Below are positions 43,878 through 53,623 of a stretch of DNA of 62,179 bases, one piece after another. The notes beneath the pieces were generated by a model. The model made no database searches and was not told where the DNA came from. It saw nothing but the letters and a program-made list of their open reading frames with translations. Both the position numbers and the translations under genes were made by a program. Numbering within the stretch: position 1 is the first letter of the stretch; each line of letters opens with the position of its first letter. This DNA comes from Candidatus Poribacteria bacterium (lineage in GTDB: Bacteria > Poribacteria > WGA-4E > WGA-3G): assembly GCA_028821605.1 (NCBI GenBank), contig JAPPFM010000058.1, forward strand, positions 1 to 62,179, read 5' to 3'.

Positions 43878-46800
43878 ATGCATCACAAACGCTGCCCAAA
43901 TTGTGGGTTTTTGAATCCGTCGTTCAAATTTTGTGGTGAATGTGGTACGTCCCTTGGTCATTCGTCACATTCGCGTCAAGTTCCAACAGCGGACACCGCT
44001 GCGATGGAGCAAGCATTGCCACATGGGGCAGAACGCCGCCAGTTAACCGTCCTTTTCTGTGATATTGTGGATTCCACCGCATTCACCGAAAAACTGGATC
44101 CTGAAGAACTCCGAAATCTTTTAGAAGTGTATCGGACGTGTGTCATGGAGGTGGTTTTAGCACAAAACGGGCATATTGCACGCTATTTCGGTGATGGTAT
44201 CCTCGTTTATTTTGGATACCCGATTACACACGAAGATGCTGCACACCGCGCCGTGAGAGCCGCTTTAGGTATCGTTGCCGCTATAGAAACGCTGAACCCA
44301 TATCTCCAAACGACTTTCGGCGTAGAAATTAAAGTTCGGATCAGTATTGATACAGGACGTGTTGTCGTCTGGCATATCTCAGGACAGGAAGTTCCCGAAG
44401 CAATTGACATCGTAGGAAAAACGCCGAATGTCGCGGCGAGGATGGAAAAACTGGCGACACCTAACAGCGTTGTGATTGGTGATACAACACATCAATTGGT
44501 TGAGGGCTTTTTTAAGTGCGATGCACTCGGTGCCTCTGTGCTCCGCGGTATTTCGCAGCCCGTGAACATCTATCAGGTGTTAGGTGAAATTCCGGCACAG
44601 AGTCGGTTGGACATCGCCAGCGAGAGTGGATTGACACCGCTTATCGGACGGGAACGTGAGGTTGAACGCCTCAAAGAAGGTTGGACCCAAGTACTCGAAG
44701 CGAAGGGGCAAGCCCTCCTTATTGAGGGTGAAGCCGGGATCGGAAAGTCGCGATGTGTGCAGATGATTCAGGCGTATGTCGCTCAGCATTCGGAGGCGGT
44801 TACCTTAGAAAGTAGGTGCTCGCCCTATTACCAGAACAGTCCACTCTATCCTATTCTTTCGCTGTTTCAAGAACACGTCGTGCAGTTTATAAGTACTGAT
44901 ACTGCAGAGACAAGACTCGAAAAACTCGAAAACTTGTTGCGTGACTATAGCGGACAGGATACTGAGGCACAAGCGGATATCCCGGAAATGCTGCCTCTCC
45001 TTGCTGAATTATTGGAGATACCTTTTGAGGTCCAACGACAAACAGAAATTGGCATCGGTGCTCGTCTTTACAGTAGACCGGTCGAACAGGACACATATCC
45101 ATCAGGATGGGGAGGAAGACAGCGGCGACAACAGACGTTGGAAGTGCTTGTCCAAGTGTTGCTGAAGATGTCAGAGCAGAAACCGATACTCTTTGTCGTG
45201 GAGGATCTTCACTGGATTGATCCGTCGAGTATCGAATTTCTTACACTCTTAATCACACGGATCGAAAAAGCGCGCATTTTCACCGTCTTGTCCTCTCGTT
45301 CCGATACACATCACTTTCGGAACAGCGTACAGCCTGATGAGAACGGGAACTTACGGACGCTTCCCGACGATCATTTTACGAATACTGGGGTGGATAGAGA
45401 GGCTCTGGAGAAACTGCTACAACCGCTATGGGCGAAAATACTGCCGTTAGATCCACTTACACCACCGCAAGTGAAGACGATGATTAAGCACGTGGCTGGC
45501 GATACGGAATTGCCATCAGACCTGTTGATGAAAATCGTCGAAATGACAGAAGGGGTCCCGCTGTTTGTCGAGGAACTTACACAGATGATGCTTGAAGGCG
45601 ACACCTTGGCACTGTCCTCAGATGCGTTAGATGCAACCGCTCCACAGACACAAACAATGGGGGTACCTGTAACACTACAAGACCTGCTAACAGCGCGGTT
45701 GGACGAACTGGGTCCCGTGAAGGAGATCGTCCAACTCGGGGCAACCTTAGGGAGAGAATGGACAGCCGAGCTGCTCCACAAGATCGCTTCTGGGGTCAAA
45801 CTCGGAAATAACGTTTTTACTGATTTTTCAGTCCTGAAGGCTGAATTAGACAAATTAGTAAACGGCTACATCTTCAATCGCGACGAGTTGGCTGATAACC
45901 AGTCCCGCTATACGTTTAGGCATCCTCTGCTGCGTGAAACGGCTTATCAGTCTCTGCTAAAGAGCAGGCGCCAGTTGTACCACCAGCAGATTGCAGAGGT
46001 GTTACAGAGCGGAGACGGTTTCCAACCGGAACTCGTCGCATATCACTATACTGAAGCCGGGCTTCCTGAAAAAGCGATCGACTATTGGCACCGCGCTGCG
46101 CATCGCGCCTTAGAACGTTCGGCAAACGTTGAGGGTGTTCGTCATATCATGCAAGGGTTGGCAGCTCTCGAAACACTCTCAACGAGCGTCAACACGGCGG
46201 AGGAACAAGAAGCCGTTAAGCGGCGGGAACTGGAATTACAAACAACACTTGGTACAGCACTGATTGCGACCAAAGGGTATGCCTCTCCAGAGGTCGAAGT
46301 TGCTTACACACGCGCACGGGAACTGCTTGAAATACTCGAAAAAACGGAGGAGACCTCTTTAAATGATGGCTCCGATCTCTTGCTTGACGAGATAAAAGAT
46401 CTTCGCTTTCCAGTTCTGTTTGGGTTATGGCTCTCTCATCTGGTCCGCGGACGGCTCCTTTCCGCACGTGAGCTCGGTGAAGCCTGTGTTGCTATCGCCA
46501 AGCAAGCAGGAAATCAAGCGTTTGAAGTCGAGGCACATCGCGCCCTCGGTGCGACGCTCTACTATTTGAGCGAATTCAAAAGTGCATTAGCTTACTTGGA
46601 TGCCGGTATTGAACGTTATCAGCCCCAACATCATCCTGTGCCGGCGTTCCTTCATTATTTGGCAGAACCGGGAATGACACTCCTCGCTTACTCTTCACCA
46701 CTCTTATGGTGTCTCGGCTACCCTAAGCAGGCGGAAGAGCGGCTTAACAAGGCACTCACAATCGGAAAGGACACGAACCATCCTTTTAGTGATGCAGTGT

Positions 46801-47510
46801 CCCTCCACTTTAAAACCGTGCTTTATCAGTACCGTGGTGAAGTAGAAGTCGTAGACACCTCGGCAACAGAGATGCTACAGATATGTCAGGAGCACGAATT
46901 TTCCGTCTGGGAAGCCGCAGCAACAGTCATGAAAGGTTGGGCACTTGCAGAGCGGAATGCCCCTGAAGAAGGGATCGCGATGATTCGTAAAGGTATCGCT
47001 GCATGGGAAAAAACAAGGGCTGAAATGTTGCTACCCTTCTTTCTCACACTGCTTGCACAGGCATATCAACGCGCTGGACACTACACTTTAGCTTTACAGA
47101 CACTCGATTCCGCACTATGTGTTATCACACGCACTGGCGAACGCACTTATGCGGCAGAACTGACGCGTCGGAAGGGTGAACTTTACCTTATCCTCGCCGA
47201 GAAAGTTGAGGCTTTTAGCAATGAGAATACCACAGCGACTTTTGAACAAGCCGAATCCTATTTTGAGGAAGCCTTGTCAATAGCGCGAGGACAGGACGCA
47301 AAATCGTGGGAGCTCCGAACTGCGCTGAGTTTAAGCGAATTATGGCGGACGCAGAACCGTGGTGAAGACGCATACAATTTACTAAAACCGATATATACGT
47401 GGTTCTCAGAAGGCTTTGATACGAAGGACCTTGTGCGTGCAAAAGCTCTCTTAAAGGAGTTGGAGGTTTTTGCCTCTGTTCCTAAACCAGATGAAGAAAG
47501 TCGCATTTAA
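43878..47510 (+). CDS. Zinc-ribbon / class III nucleotidyl cyclase / STAND ATPase / TPR regulator
   Basis: 1210 aa. Zinc ribbon at the N-terminus (Cys6, Cys9, Cys19, Cys22; RCPNCGFLNP ... FCGECG). Class III cyclase domain ~55-240 with LTVLFCDIVDSTAF (metal Asp), HIARYFGDGILVYFG (second metal Asp) and DAAHRAVRAAL. AAA/STAND ATPase from ~260, Walker A GEAGIGKS (~284-291), Walker B ILFVVEDLHWIDPSS. Then ~650 residues of TPR-like helices (DYWHRAAHRALERSANVEGV, FEQAESYFEEALSIA). Such proteins are thought to couple cAMP production to protein sensing. Whether it signals to the Crp-like regulator at 38738 is an open, reasonable idea. Confidence 0.88.
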   Translation: MHHKRCPNCGFLNPSFKFCGECGTSLGHSSHSRQVPTADTAAMEQALPHGAERRQLTVLFCDIVDSTAFTEKLDPEELRNLLEVYRTCVMEVVLAQNGHIARYFGDGILVYFGYPITHEDAAHRAVRAALGIVAAIETLNPYLQTTFGVEIKVRISIDTGRVVVWHISGQEVPEAIDIVGKTPNVAARMEKLATPNSVVIGDTTHQLVEGFFKCDALGASVLRGISQPVNIYQVLGEIPAQSRLDIASESGLTPLIGREREVERLKEGWTQVLEAKGQALLIEGEAGIGKSRCVQMIQAYVAQHSEAVTLESRCSPYYQNSPLYPILSLFQEHVVQFISTDTAETRLEKLENLLRDYSGQDTEAQADIPEMLPLLAELLEIPFEVQRQTEIGIGARLYSRPVEQDTYPSGWGGRQRRQQTLEVLVQVLLKMSEQKPILFVVEDLHWIDPSSIEFLTLLITRIEKARIFTVLSSRSDTHHFRNSVQPDENGNLRTLPDDHFTNTGVDREALEKLLQPLWAKILPLDPLTPPQVKTMIKHVAGDTELPSDLLMKIVEMTEGVPLFVEELTQMMLEGDTLALSSDALDATAPQTQTMGVPVTLQDLLTARLDELGPVKEIVQLGATLGREWTAELLHKIASGVKLGNNVFTDFSVLKAELDKLVNGYIFNRDELADNQSRYTFRHPLLRETAYQSLLKSRRQLYHQQIAEVLQSGDGFQPELVAYHYTEAGLPEKAIDYWHRAAHRALERSANVEGVRHIMQGLAALETLSTSVNTAEEQEAVKRRELELQTTLGTALIATKGYASPEVEVAYTRARELLEILEKTEETSLNDGSDLLLDEIKDLRFPVLFGLWLSHLVRGRLLSARELGEACVAIAKQAGNQAFEVEAHRALGATLYYLSEFKSALAYLDAGIERYQPQHHPVPAFLHYLAEPGMTLLAYSSPLLWCLGYPKQAEERLNKALTIGKDTNHPFSDAVSLHFKTVLYQYRGEVEVVDTSATEMLQICQEHEFSVWEAAATVMKGWALAERNAPEEGIAMIRKGIAAWEKTRAEMLLPFFLTLLAQAYQRAGHYTLALQTLDSALCVITRTGERTYAAELTRRKGELYLILAEKVEAFSNENTTATFEQAESYFEEALSIARGQDAKSWELRTALSLSELWRTQNRGEDAYNLLKPIYTWFSEGFDTKDLVRAKALLKELEVFASVPKPDEESRI

Positions 47511-47522
47511 AAGGGTGAAGAT

Positions 47523-48383
47523 ATGAGACTTGGCGTTGTTGGACTTTGTGGAGACTTCCTCACACTCACACCAGATGAAATTGCAAACATTAAGGCACTG
47601 GAATTTACAGGCTTGAGTTTCCATTTCCGTAGCGCGGAGATTCCAGCCGTACCACAAGAAGCGTGCACACGTTGCGCAGAAATGTTAGAATCGGCGAAAC
47701 TCGACCTTGTCCAATTCGGGATTACTTATGAGGAGTGTCTCTTTCATCCAGATGTCGCGGTACGAGAAGCAGCGATTGCAAGCGTTCAACGCGGCATGGC
47801 AACTGCAGTCTCTCTCGGTGCACTTCACTATCTGTTTCGCCCGGGGAGTCTCAATCCTGATGGTGCTTGGACATCCCATCGGGATAACTATCTCCCAGAA
47901 TCGATGGAACGGTTGATCGAGACTTTGAAACCGATTGCGGAACATGCCGAGCAGCAAGAACTGACGCTTGTTATGGAGACACACGCCGTTTCTATTATGG
48001 GTTCACCGGAAACCTGCCGAGAGGTTGTGGAACGGGTGGGTTCCGAGAGACTTCGTATCGTCATGGATTTTGTCAACCACTTTCAGACGCTCCGGCAGGT
48101 TTATGACAGTGAAGATCGCTTGAATCACATTTTTGACGTGATGGGTCCCGTCGCACCGATGGCACACATCAAAGACATCAGCGTTCAGAACGGCTTGGTA
48201 CTCCACCTCAATGAAGAGGTCCCCGGCGAGGGTGAATTAGCACTTGGCGTGGCACTAAAACGTTTCAATGCACTCTATCCGGACGGCTACGGATTGATAG
48301 AACACCTCCCCGCGGAGAAGATTCCGCTTGCGAATACGAACGTTCGGCGAATTGCCGCCGAAAACGGAGTGAATATCTACTAA
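47523..48383 (+). CDS. Sugar phosphate isomerase/epimerase (xylose isomerase-like TIM barrel)
   Basis: 286 aa, typical length. AP endonuclease 2 fold with likely metal ligands Glu in LTLVMETHAVS, Asp in RIVMDFVNHF, His in APMAHIKDI and Glu in YGLIEHLP. Start ATG follows AAAGGGTGAAG. It probably isomerises or epimerises a sugar or inositol-type substrate and is a natural partner of Gfo/Idh enzymes. It starts 12 bases after the cyclase stop. Confidence 0.88.
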   Translation: MRLGVVGLCGDFLTLTPDEIANIKALEFTGLSFHFRSAEIPAVPQEACTRCAEMLESAKLDLVQFGITYEECLFHPDVAVREAAIASVQRGMATAVSLGALHYLFRPGSLNPDGAWTSHRDNYLPESMERLIETLKPIAEHAEQQELTLVMETHAVSIMGSPETCREVVERVGSERLRIVMDFVNHFQTLRQVYDSEDRLNHIFDVMGPVAPMAHIKDISVQNGLVLHLNEEVPGEGELALGVALKRFNALYPDGYGLIEHLPAEKIPLANTNVRRIAAENGVNIY

Positions 48384-48412
48384 TTTCGCCTGGGATGGTT
48401 ATCGACGGAATA

Positions 48413-48546
48413 GTTGTCAGTTATCGGTTAAGATTTGTGGCAGGCACGCTAAGGTTACCTCCACAAGTGCCCTCTTTAACTGAAAACCGAAGACTGAAAG
48501 GGTTCGTAGCAACCCGTACTGATAACTATTCGGCTGATAGCCAATA
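48413..48546. repeat. Heptamer-based palindromic repeat
   Basis: GTTGTCAGTTATCGGTTAAG on the left, TTTAACTGAAAACCGAAGAC and CTGATAACTATTCGG on the right. It ends just before the AAGGAGA of the next gene. Confidence 0.6.
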
Positions 48547-48564
48547 TGAAAGGAGAATTAACAG

Positions 48565-51138
48565 ATGTTTAAAAATATACAGATAGCACATCTTTTAGGG
48601 CATCATTTCCGAATTTATACGCCGACTGCTATTTTCCTGTCGTTTACGTTTTTGTCCACAGCGTTTGGTCAAGACGACACGCTCACCGAAACGGTCGCGG
48701 AAGGGACGCGGAGCATTTGGCCGCAAGCGCGCCTTTACGGTGCGGTGATCTTAATTATTTTCGTTTTCAGTGCCTTCTTCTACCTCCTAAGGCTCTTCCA
48801 AAAAGACAAGCTTCTGAAGACCCTTCTTAACAAATATGTCGTCTTTCAGATGAAGGATAGCAGACGCTATCGCGGCACGATGCGACTTGAAATCACTGGC
48901 ATGGAAATTATCTCCGAGGAATCCCGACAGCGCGGGCATGCCCCGAGTTATATCTTCACGAACGAGGAACGTAGAGAGCAAATTGTCGCATACATTCGTT
49001 ACCATGATGCGATGAACGAGCGCGAACTGCGCGAACGCGCGTGGGAACTTGAACGGGTCTACCACCCACCTCTTATCTACAAAATGGGACGGAAAATCCG
49101 AAATATGTTCGTTGCTCTCAGAGAAGCCTCAATGAGTGCTATCAGCATGGTGTTCCAAAGTGTTAAGAAAAGTGTCGGTGGACAGTTTCAACGGTACAAC
49201 GAAATATACCAAACAGCAGTCGATCAACAAGGCGGAGATATAACTGGACTCGATAGGCTGGAAGAATCCACCGAACACATGCAGGAACAGGAAACTTATG
49301 AGCGTTTGATTGAGCGCTTGGTCGGCACCCGCATTAAAGTCCGAGTTCGATTTCGTTCCGGTGAAAATGAACATAATACTGAATACACTGCTATCCTCAA
49401 AGACTATAATAAAGATCACATAGCATTGATGGATGTGAAGGATAAGGACAACAACGGTTACAGAGATCAATGGATATATGAACACGAGTTTGCCAAGGAG
49501 ATTCCCAAACTCAACCGTCGCGATGACCGCGGCTTACGGGTTCGAGCAGAAGGCGACGACGAAAATGGCTACGCGCTTGTCTTTGAAAACAATACACCTT
49601 ACCAGATTCGGCTCGGACACGTCGTGCTGTTTGAGGATGCCCCCCAATGGGCAAAGAATTTTGAATTTAAATACCATATCAATCCCTTTAGCGTTCAGAA
49701 GCTTCCAATCCAACCGGTCGCTAAGCATAACATCGCTCCATTTGAGCGTATTGCGACGCGTGAGAGACTTACCATAAAAAATTACAAAAAAATTCGGCTC
49801 GACTTTCTCTCTTTCCGCGATGCAGATATCATCTTTCCGCGAACATGTTGTACGATTGTCGAAAGTGCGGAGAAATACCAACCAGAACTTTTTAGTTTAA
49901 GCGGCTTAACCGACACAATTTTAGATATGAGTAACACCGAGGATATCGCTATCGCAGATAAGGAAGGCAACGCGATTCACGGTATCAACGTTGTTCACGG
50001 ATATGTGACGAATGTCAACGAAGAACGGATTGATTTGAAGACAATTGATGGCAGTTATAGTAGACGGTGGGACGTTGAAAACGCGTTTCGTCGTTTCGAT
50101 AACAAATTTCGCCATGGATTCCCGATCTACAAGAGACTCCTGCCGCTAAACCGCACTAAGCTTACGGCACACGCCTCCATCGTTGAACAGATACACAAGG
50201 ACCCTGTCCGACACGAAGCGTTGGCATCGCTCGTTTATCCGAAACCACGTAAACTAAACACAGCAGAACAGCGCGCACGCAGCCGAAAACGCATACAGAA
50301 TCGTATTTTGAGCGGTGTAAACGCCACTTTTAATGGGCAGCTTTGGAAATCAACGAATGGACATCCCAAGACTTCCAGCGTCAAGCGTTCGGAAGTACAC
50401 ATGGCGATGCCGCTCAAACTTATGGCACTGACGGGGAATACATCCACGGTCGAGTTTCCAGTGCTTGAACGTTTTGAATATGTTCAAGACCATCATATAA
50501 TTTACAGCGAGGTCCAAGACTTGCAGAAAACCGATCGGCTCGCAAAGACCGACATTTTATGGATAGGCAATGGTGAAATTTACAAATCTGGTTATCGCTT
50601 GAACATAGATACCGAGCATCGAATTAAAAACTTCGTCAGCCAAGGCGGCGTTGCCATTGTCTCGGGGCAAGATGTCAAAACGACTACCAAACAGCGGCGC
50701 GGCGCAGGATGGATTCCCGAACCCCTCACCGGAATTGAATGTGATGAGACTTCTGAACTCTTTCCCACATCAAAAGGTAAACGCTCACGTATCTTCCAAT
50801 ATCCGAACCCCCTTAATGGGCATCATAGCGATCTGGATGCGAAGGATCACCCCTTTGTTCGCCTCGATGATATGTGGTTGGATCCACTTGGGAAATGGAC
50901 ATCTCTCGCCAAGACGAACACAGCTGCTGCAGGTCTTCCGAGCGGTGAATTTGAAGATGCATCCGCACTGCTACTCCTTCCCTTCCAGAAGGGACTCTAC
51001 ATCGTCACCAGCTTGAAAAATGAGACTGAGGCTGATGTGCGAATCAACGATAAGATGATGGAGAATTTGCTCCATTTCTCTGTCAAATGGCTGGACCGGC
51101 AACACGGGGTTATTAGAAAACTGCAACTTAACGCTTAG
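48565..51138 (+). CDS. Large membrane protein of unknown function with GATase-like C-terminus
   Basis: 857 aa, AAGGAG before the ATG. A hydrophobic N-terminus (TAIFLSFTFLSTAFG) may be a signal, and a second helix lies at ~57-77 (LYGAVILIIFVFSAFFYLL). Then a long charged region with two small beta-barrel-like segments: one near 245-300 that resembles an SH3-like chain (GTRIKVRVRFRSGENEH ... IALMDVKD). The final ~230 residues (DILWIGNGEIYKSGYRL ... RIKNFVSQGGVAIVSGQDV) resemble the glutamine-amidotransferase-like domain found in DUF4159/BatA-type proteins. No enzyme residues recognised. Its stop overlaps the lpxK stop by a few bases in convergent orientation. Confidence 0.6.
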   Translation: MFKNIQIAHLLGHHFRIYTPTAIFLSFTFLSTAFGQDDTLTETVAEGTRSIWPQARLYGAVILIIFVFSAFFYLLRLFQKDKLLKTLLNKYVVFQMKDSRRYRGTMRLEITGMEIISEESRQRGHAPSYIFTNEERREQIVAYIRYHDAMNERELRERAWELERVYHPPLIYKMGRKIRNMFVALREASMSAISMVFQSVKKSVGGQFQRYNEIYQTAVDQQGGDITGLDRLEESTEHMQEQETYERLIERLVGTRIKVRVRFRSGENEHNTEYTAILKDYNKDHIALMDVKDKDNNGYRDQWIYEHEFAKEIPKLNRRDDRGLRVRAEGDDENGYALVFENNTPYQIRLGHVVLFEDAPQWAKNFEFKYHINPFSVQKLPIQPVAKHNIAPFERIATRERLTIKNYKKIRLDFLSFRDADIIFPRTCCTIVESAEKYQPELFSLSGLTDTILDMSNTEDIAIADKEGNAIHGINVVHGYVTNVNEERIDLKTIDGSYSRRWDVENAFRRFDNKFRHGFPIYKRLLPLNRTKLTAHASIVEQIHKDPVRHEALASLVYPKPRKLNTAEQRARSRKRIQNRILSGVNATFNGQLWKSTNGHPKTSSVKRSEVHMAMPLKLMALTGNTSTVEFPVLERFEYVQDHHIIYSEVQDLQKTDRLAKTDILWIGNGEIYKSGYRLNIDTEHRIKNFVSQGGVAIVSGQDVKTTTKQRRGAGWIPEPLTGIECDETSELFPTSKGKRSRIFQYPNPLNGHHSDLDAKDHPFVRLDDMWLDPLGKWTSLAKTNTAAAGLPSGEFEDASALLLLPFQKGLYIVTSLKNETEADVRINDKMMENLLHFSVKWLDRQHGVIRKLQLNA

Positions 51139-52265
51139 TGCGAAGCTAACAGCATGTCTGTGAATTGTTCGCTGTCTTTCTTGATGACCAGCGAGATCGC
51201 CAATACAAGTAACTGGTAACTGGTAACTGGTAACTGGTAACTCGTTACTATTCTTGCCAATTTCTCTTCATCTTTCTGTGTTGTTACAATCAGATCAGCC
51301 CCCGATGCTTGAAACGCAGCGTGTATTTGTCGCCTGTCCGCTTCCGTATAGACGTGGTGATCGGGAAACGCCAGTAACTCAACATTTTCTGGCAAACACC
51401 GCATGAGCGTTGCGACAAACGTATCTGGATTTCCAATCCCACAGACCGCGAGAAGCCGTTTTCCTTTCAGTTCCTTTATATCAATGTGGACGTTTATATT
51501 CCTTTCGCTGTTTTCAGATGCTAAAGGATAGAGATGTATTGGTTGGTGGACACTCTCCAAGATTAAGGCATTCGGTGCCAACTGCTTCACTGCTTCTTTA
51601 GCCTCTAAAGAGACGTTAGGTGCGTCTGCATGTGTTAGCAGGATGAGGTCTGCGCGTCGGAGAGCAGAGGTTGGTTCACGCAAGGTTCCTATGGGCAGTA
51701 ACCCCCTTGGATTTCCGAAAGGGTGTGTTGCGGGGACAGTGAGAATATCTATATCACGTGCAAGCTGCCGGTGTTGAAATCCATCATCTAAGATCAAGAC
51801 ATCCACATTAAAGCGTTCAAGTGCAACCTGTCCTGCCAGATAGCGACACTTACCTGCGATAATCGGAATATCGCTGAGGTGTCGCGTCATCATGTACGCC
51901 TCGTCACCGCTTTCGGTAGGAGAAGCACATACTTTTTTACCATCCGAAACAATTGTTATTTCTTCACGAACATGGCGTTTATACCCGCGCAGCAAGATAG
52001 CAACGCGCTTTCCTTCCTTCTGAAGATATTTCGCAATGGTGATGACAGCAGGCGTTTTACCCGTTCCACCGACAACGATATTACCGACACTGATGACTCG
52101 ACACGGCAACGTGCGCGTTTTAAACACACCGAGTGCATAAAGTCGATTTCGTATTGAGATAATCGCGCCATAGAGCCAACTGAGCGGAATTAATAAGAAA
52201 CGTATAGGACTGGCAAAAAATTTTTTCTGTAACGAAGCAAGGTCGCGAGAGCGTGTGAATTCCAT
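51135..52265 (-). CDS. lpxK: Tetraacyldisaccharide 4'-kinase (lipid A)
   Basis: 376 aa from the ATG at 52265; an upstream GTG at 52343 would add 26 repeat-derived residues. It phosphorylates the lipid A disaccharide on the inner membrane. An N-terminal membrane-associated helix (FLLIPLSWLYGAIISIRNR), Walker A VVGGTGKTP, the conserved DEAYM, and DVLILDDGFQH with its Asp pair are all present. Near the C-terminus the DNA is a 7-bp tandem repeat translated as VTSYQLPVTSYQL, inserted between KLARI and LVLAISLVI. Gene order lpxB-lpxK on one strand fits a lipid A operon. Confidence 0.93.
   Translation of the reverse strand: MEFTRSRDLASLQKKFFASPIRFLLIPLSWLYGAIISIRNRLYALGVFKTRTLPCRVISVGNIVVGGTGKTPAVITIAKYLQKEGKRVAILLRGYKRHVREEITIVSDGKKVCASPTESGDEAYMMTRHLSDIPIIAGKCRYLAGQVALERFNVDVLILDDGFQHRQLARDIDILTVPATHPFGNPRGLLPIGTLREPTSALRRADLILLTHADAPNVSLEAKEAVKQLAPNALILESVHQPIHLYPLASENSERNINVHIDIKELKGKRLLAVCGIGNPDTFVATLMRCLPENVELLAFPDHHVYTEADRRQIHAAFQASGADLIVTTQKDEEKLARIVTSYQLPVTSYQLLVLAISLVIKKDSEQFTDMLLASH
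51209..51243. repeat. Five tandem 7-bp repeats inside lpxK
   Basis: GTAACTG repeated five times (last unit ends in C). The unit is not a multiple of three, so gain or loss of one copy shifts the reading frame of lpxK in its last ~35 codons. Confidence 0.9.
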
Positions 52266-52354
52266 AGTGAATAAAGTTTGCAAATGTCCTAAAGTAGCGA
52301 AGTCTGTAAAGTTGAAAGAAGGTTTTCTAACAACTTTAGGCACTTTAGAGCACT

Positions 52355-53503
52355 TTATAGACTTTCTGCAGCATCCAACACCAATTCAGCAGTGCGTTCA
52401 GCGGCACCCGTCGTGCCGAGTTGCGCATAAACGGCTTGAAGTGCCTCGCGCTGTGATTCCCGTTTCTGTGGATTTTGCAGGAAATCGAGGGACAACTCCG
52501 TCAAAGTAGTTGGGGTTAGTTCTGTCTGTAGCAGTTCCGGGACAATGTCACGTCCAGCAATGAGGTTAGGAAGCCCACTCCGTTCTAATGGTGTCAATGC
52601 TTTGACGATGTGCCAGTTAAGCGGTGTTGTCCGAAAGAGGATAATCATCGGTGTCCCGATGCATGCTGCCTCAAGCGTCGCTGTGCCGGAGGTGACCAGC
52701 AGCAGGGTTGAAGCTCGCATCGCTGGATACGTTGCGTCTTCCACAATTTTGATGGGCGGAAACTCCACCTTTAGTTCCTGCTGGTATTTCGCGATGAGTT
52801 CGCGTGGGATTCCTGGGGCTAAGGGGAGAATCCACTGTGCATCTGGATAGACCTTGGCGATGTTCGCAGCGGCTTCTAACATGACAGGGAAGATATGTTG
52901 GATCTCGGAACGGCGACTCCCCGGCATCAATCCGATGACAGGACCTTCTGTTTCACATAAGCTGAGATGTTCGCGTGCGGCTTGTGCATCAAAGGAGGTT
53001 TGCACAAAATCGACGAGCGGATGTCCAACGAACTCGGTGTTCGCGCCAGCGTTTCGGTAAAATTCTGCTTCAAAGGGGAAGATGGCTGCGACAACGTTTG
53101 CCCACTTCGCCAGTTTCCGTGCCCGACCTGCACGCCACGCCCACGCTTTCGGGGGGATGTAGTAGATGACTGGAACATCCTGCCTCTGCGCAAATTTGGC
53201 TAACGGCATGTTAAACTCAGCAAAGTCAACGAGAAGGAGTGCGTCGGGACGCTCCTCACGGATACGCCGCTTCAGATACGCCTGTTTCCGAAGGAACATC
53301 GGCAGGACGGTGATGACATCGGCAAACCCCATAACAGCGGAGTCTCGGATATGAAAGTCGAGTTTCACGGATGCCTTTTCCATCCGGTCACCGCCCATGC
53401 CAAACAGTGTTATATTGGAACAAAGTGCCGTGAGTCGATGTGCAACATGAGAAGCGTGCAAGTCGCCGGAGGGTTCTCCAGCAACAATCATAATACTCGG
53501 CAC
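52355..53503 (-). CDS. lpxB: Lipid-A-disaccharide synthase
   Basis: 382 aa from the GTG at 53503, which has GGAG six bases upstream; a TTG at 53515 is also possible. It joins lipid X and UDP-2,3-diacylglucosamine to make the lipid A disaccharide. Family motifs: MIVAGEPSGDLHASHV, GMGGDRM, YYIPPKAWAWRAGRARKLA (the conserved P-x-x-W-A-W), FEAEFYRNAG, HPLVD and GLMPGSRRSEI, followed by TSGTATLEAA. Its product is the substrate of the adjacent lpxK. Confidence 0.96.
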   Translation of the reverse strand: MPSIMIVAGEPSGDLHASHVAHRLTALCSNITLFGMGGDRMEKASVKLDFHIRDSAVMGFADVITVLPMFLRKQAYLKRRIREERPDALLLVDFAEFNMPLAKFAQRQDVPVIYYIPPKAWAWRAGRARKLAKWANVVAAIFPFEAEFYRNAGANTEFVGHPLVDFVQTSFDAQAAREHLSLCETEGPVIGLMPGSRRSEIQHIFPVMLEAAANIAKVYPDAQWILPLAPGIPRELIAKYQQELKVEFPPIKIVEDATYPAMRASTLLLVTSGTATLEAACIGTPMIILFRTTPLNWHIVKALTPLERSGLPNLIAGRDIVPELLQTELTPTTLTELSLDFLQNPQKRESQREALQAVYAQLGTTGAAERTAELVLDAAESL

Positions 53504-53515
53504 AATAGTCTCCAA

Positions 53516-53622
53516 GTAACTGTTAGTTTTCAGTCGTCAGGGGTCAGTTAATATCCGAATCTACAAACAATACGCAACCGCTACAAGTTTCTCTTAACTG
53601 ATAACCGACAACTGACAACTAT
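53516..53622. repeat. Heptamer-based palindromic repeat
   Basis: AACTGTTAGTTTTCAGTCGT and TTAACTGATAACCGACAACT face each other across ~60 bases, between the lpxB start and argC stop. Confidence 0.6.
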
Positions 53623-53623
53623 T

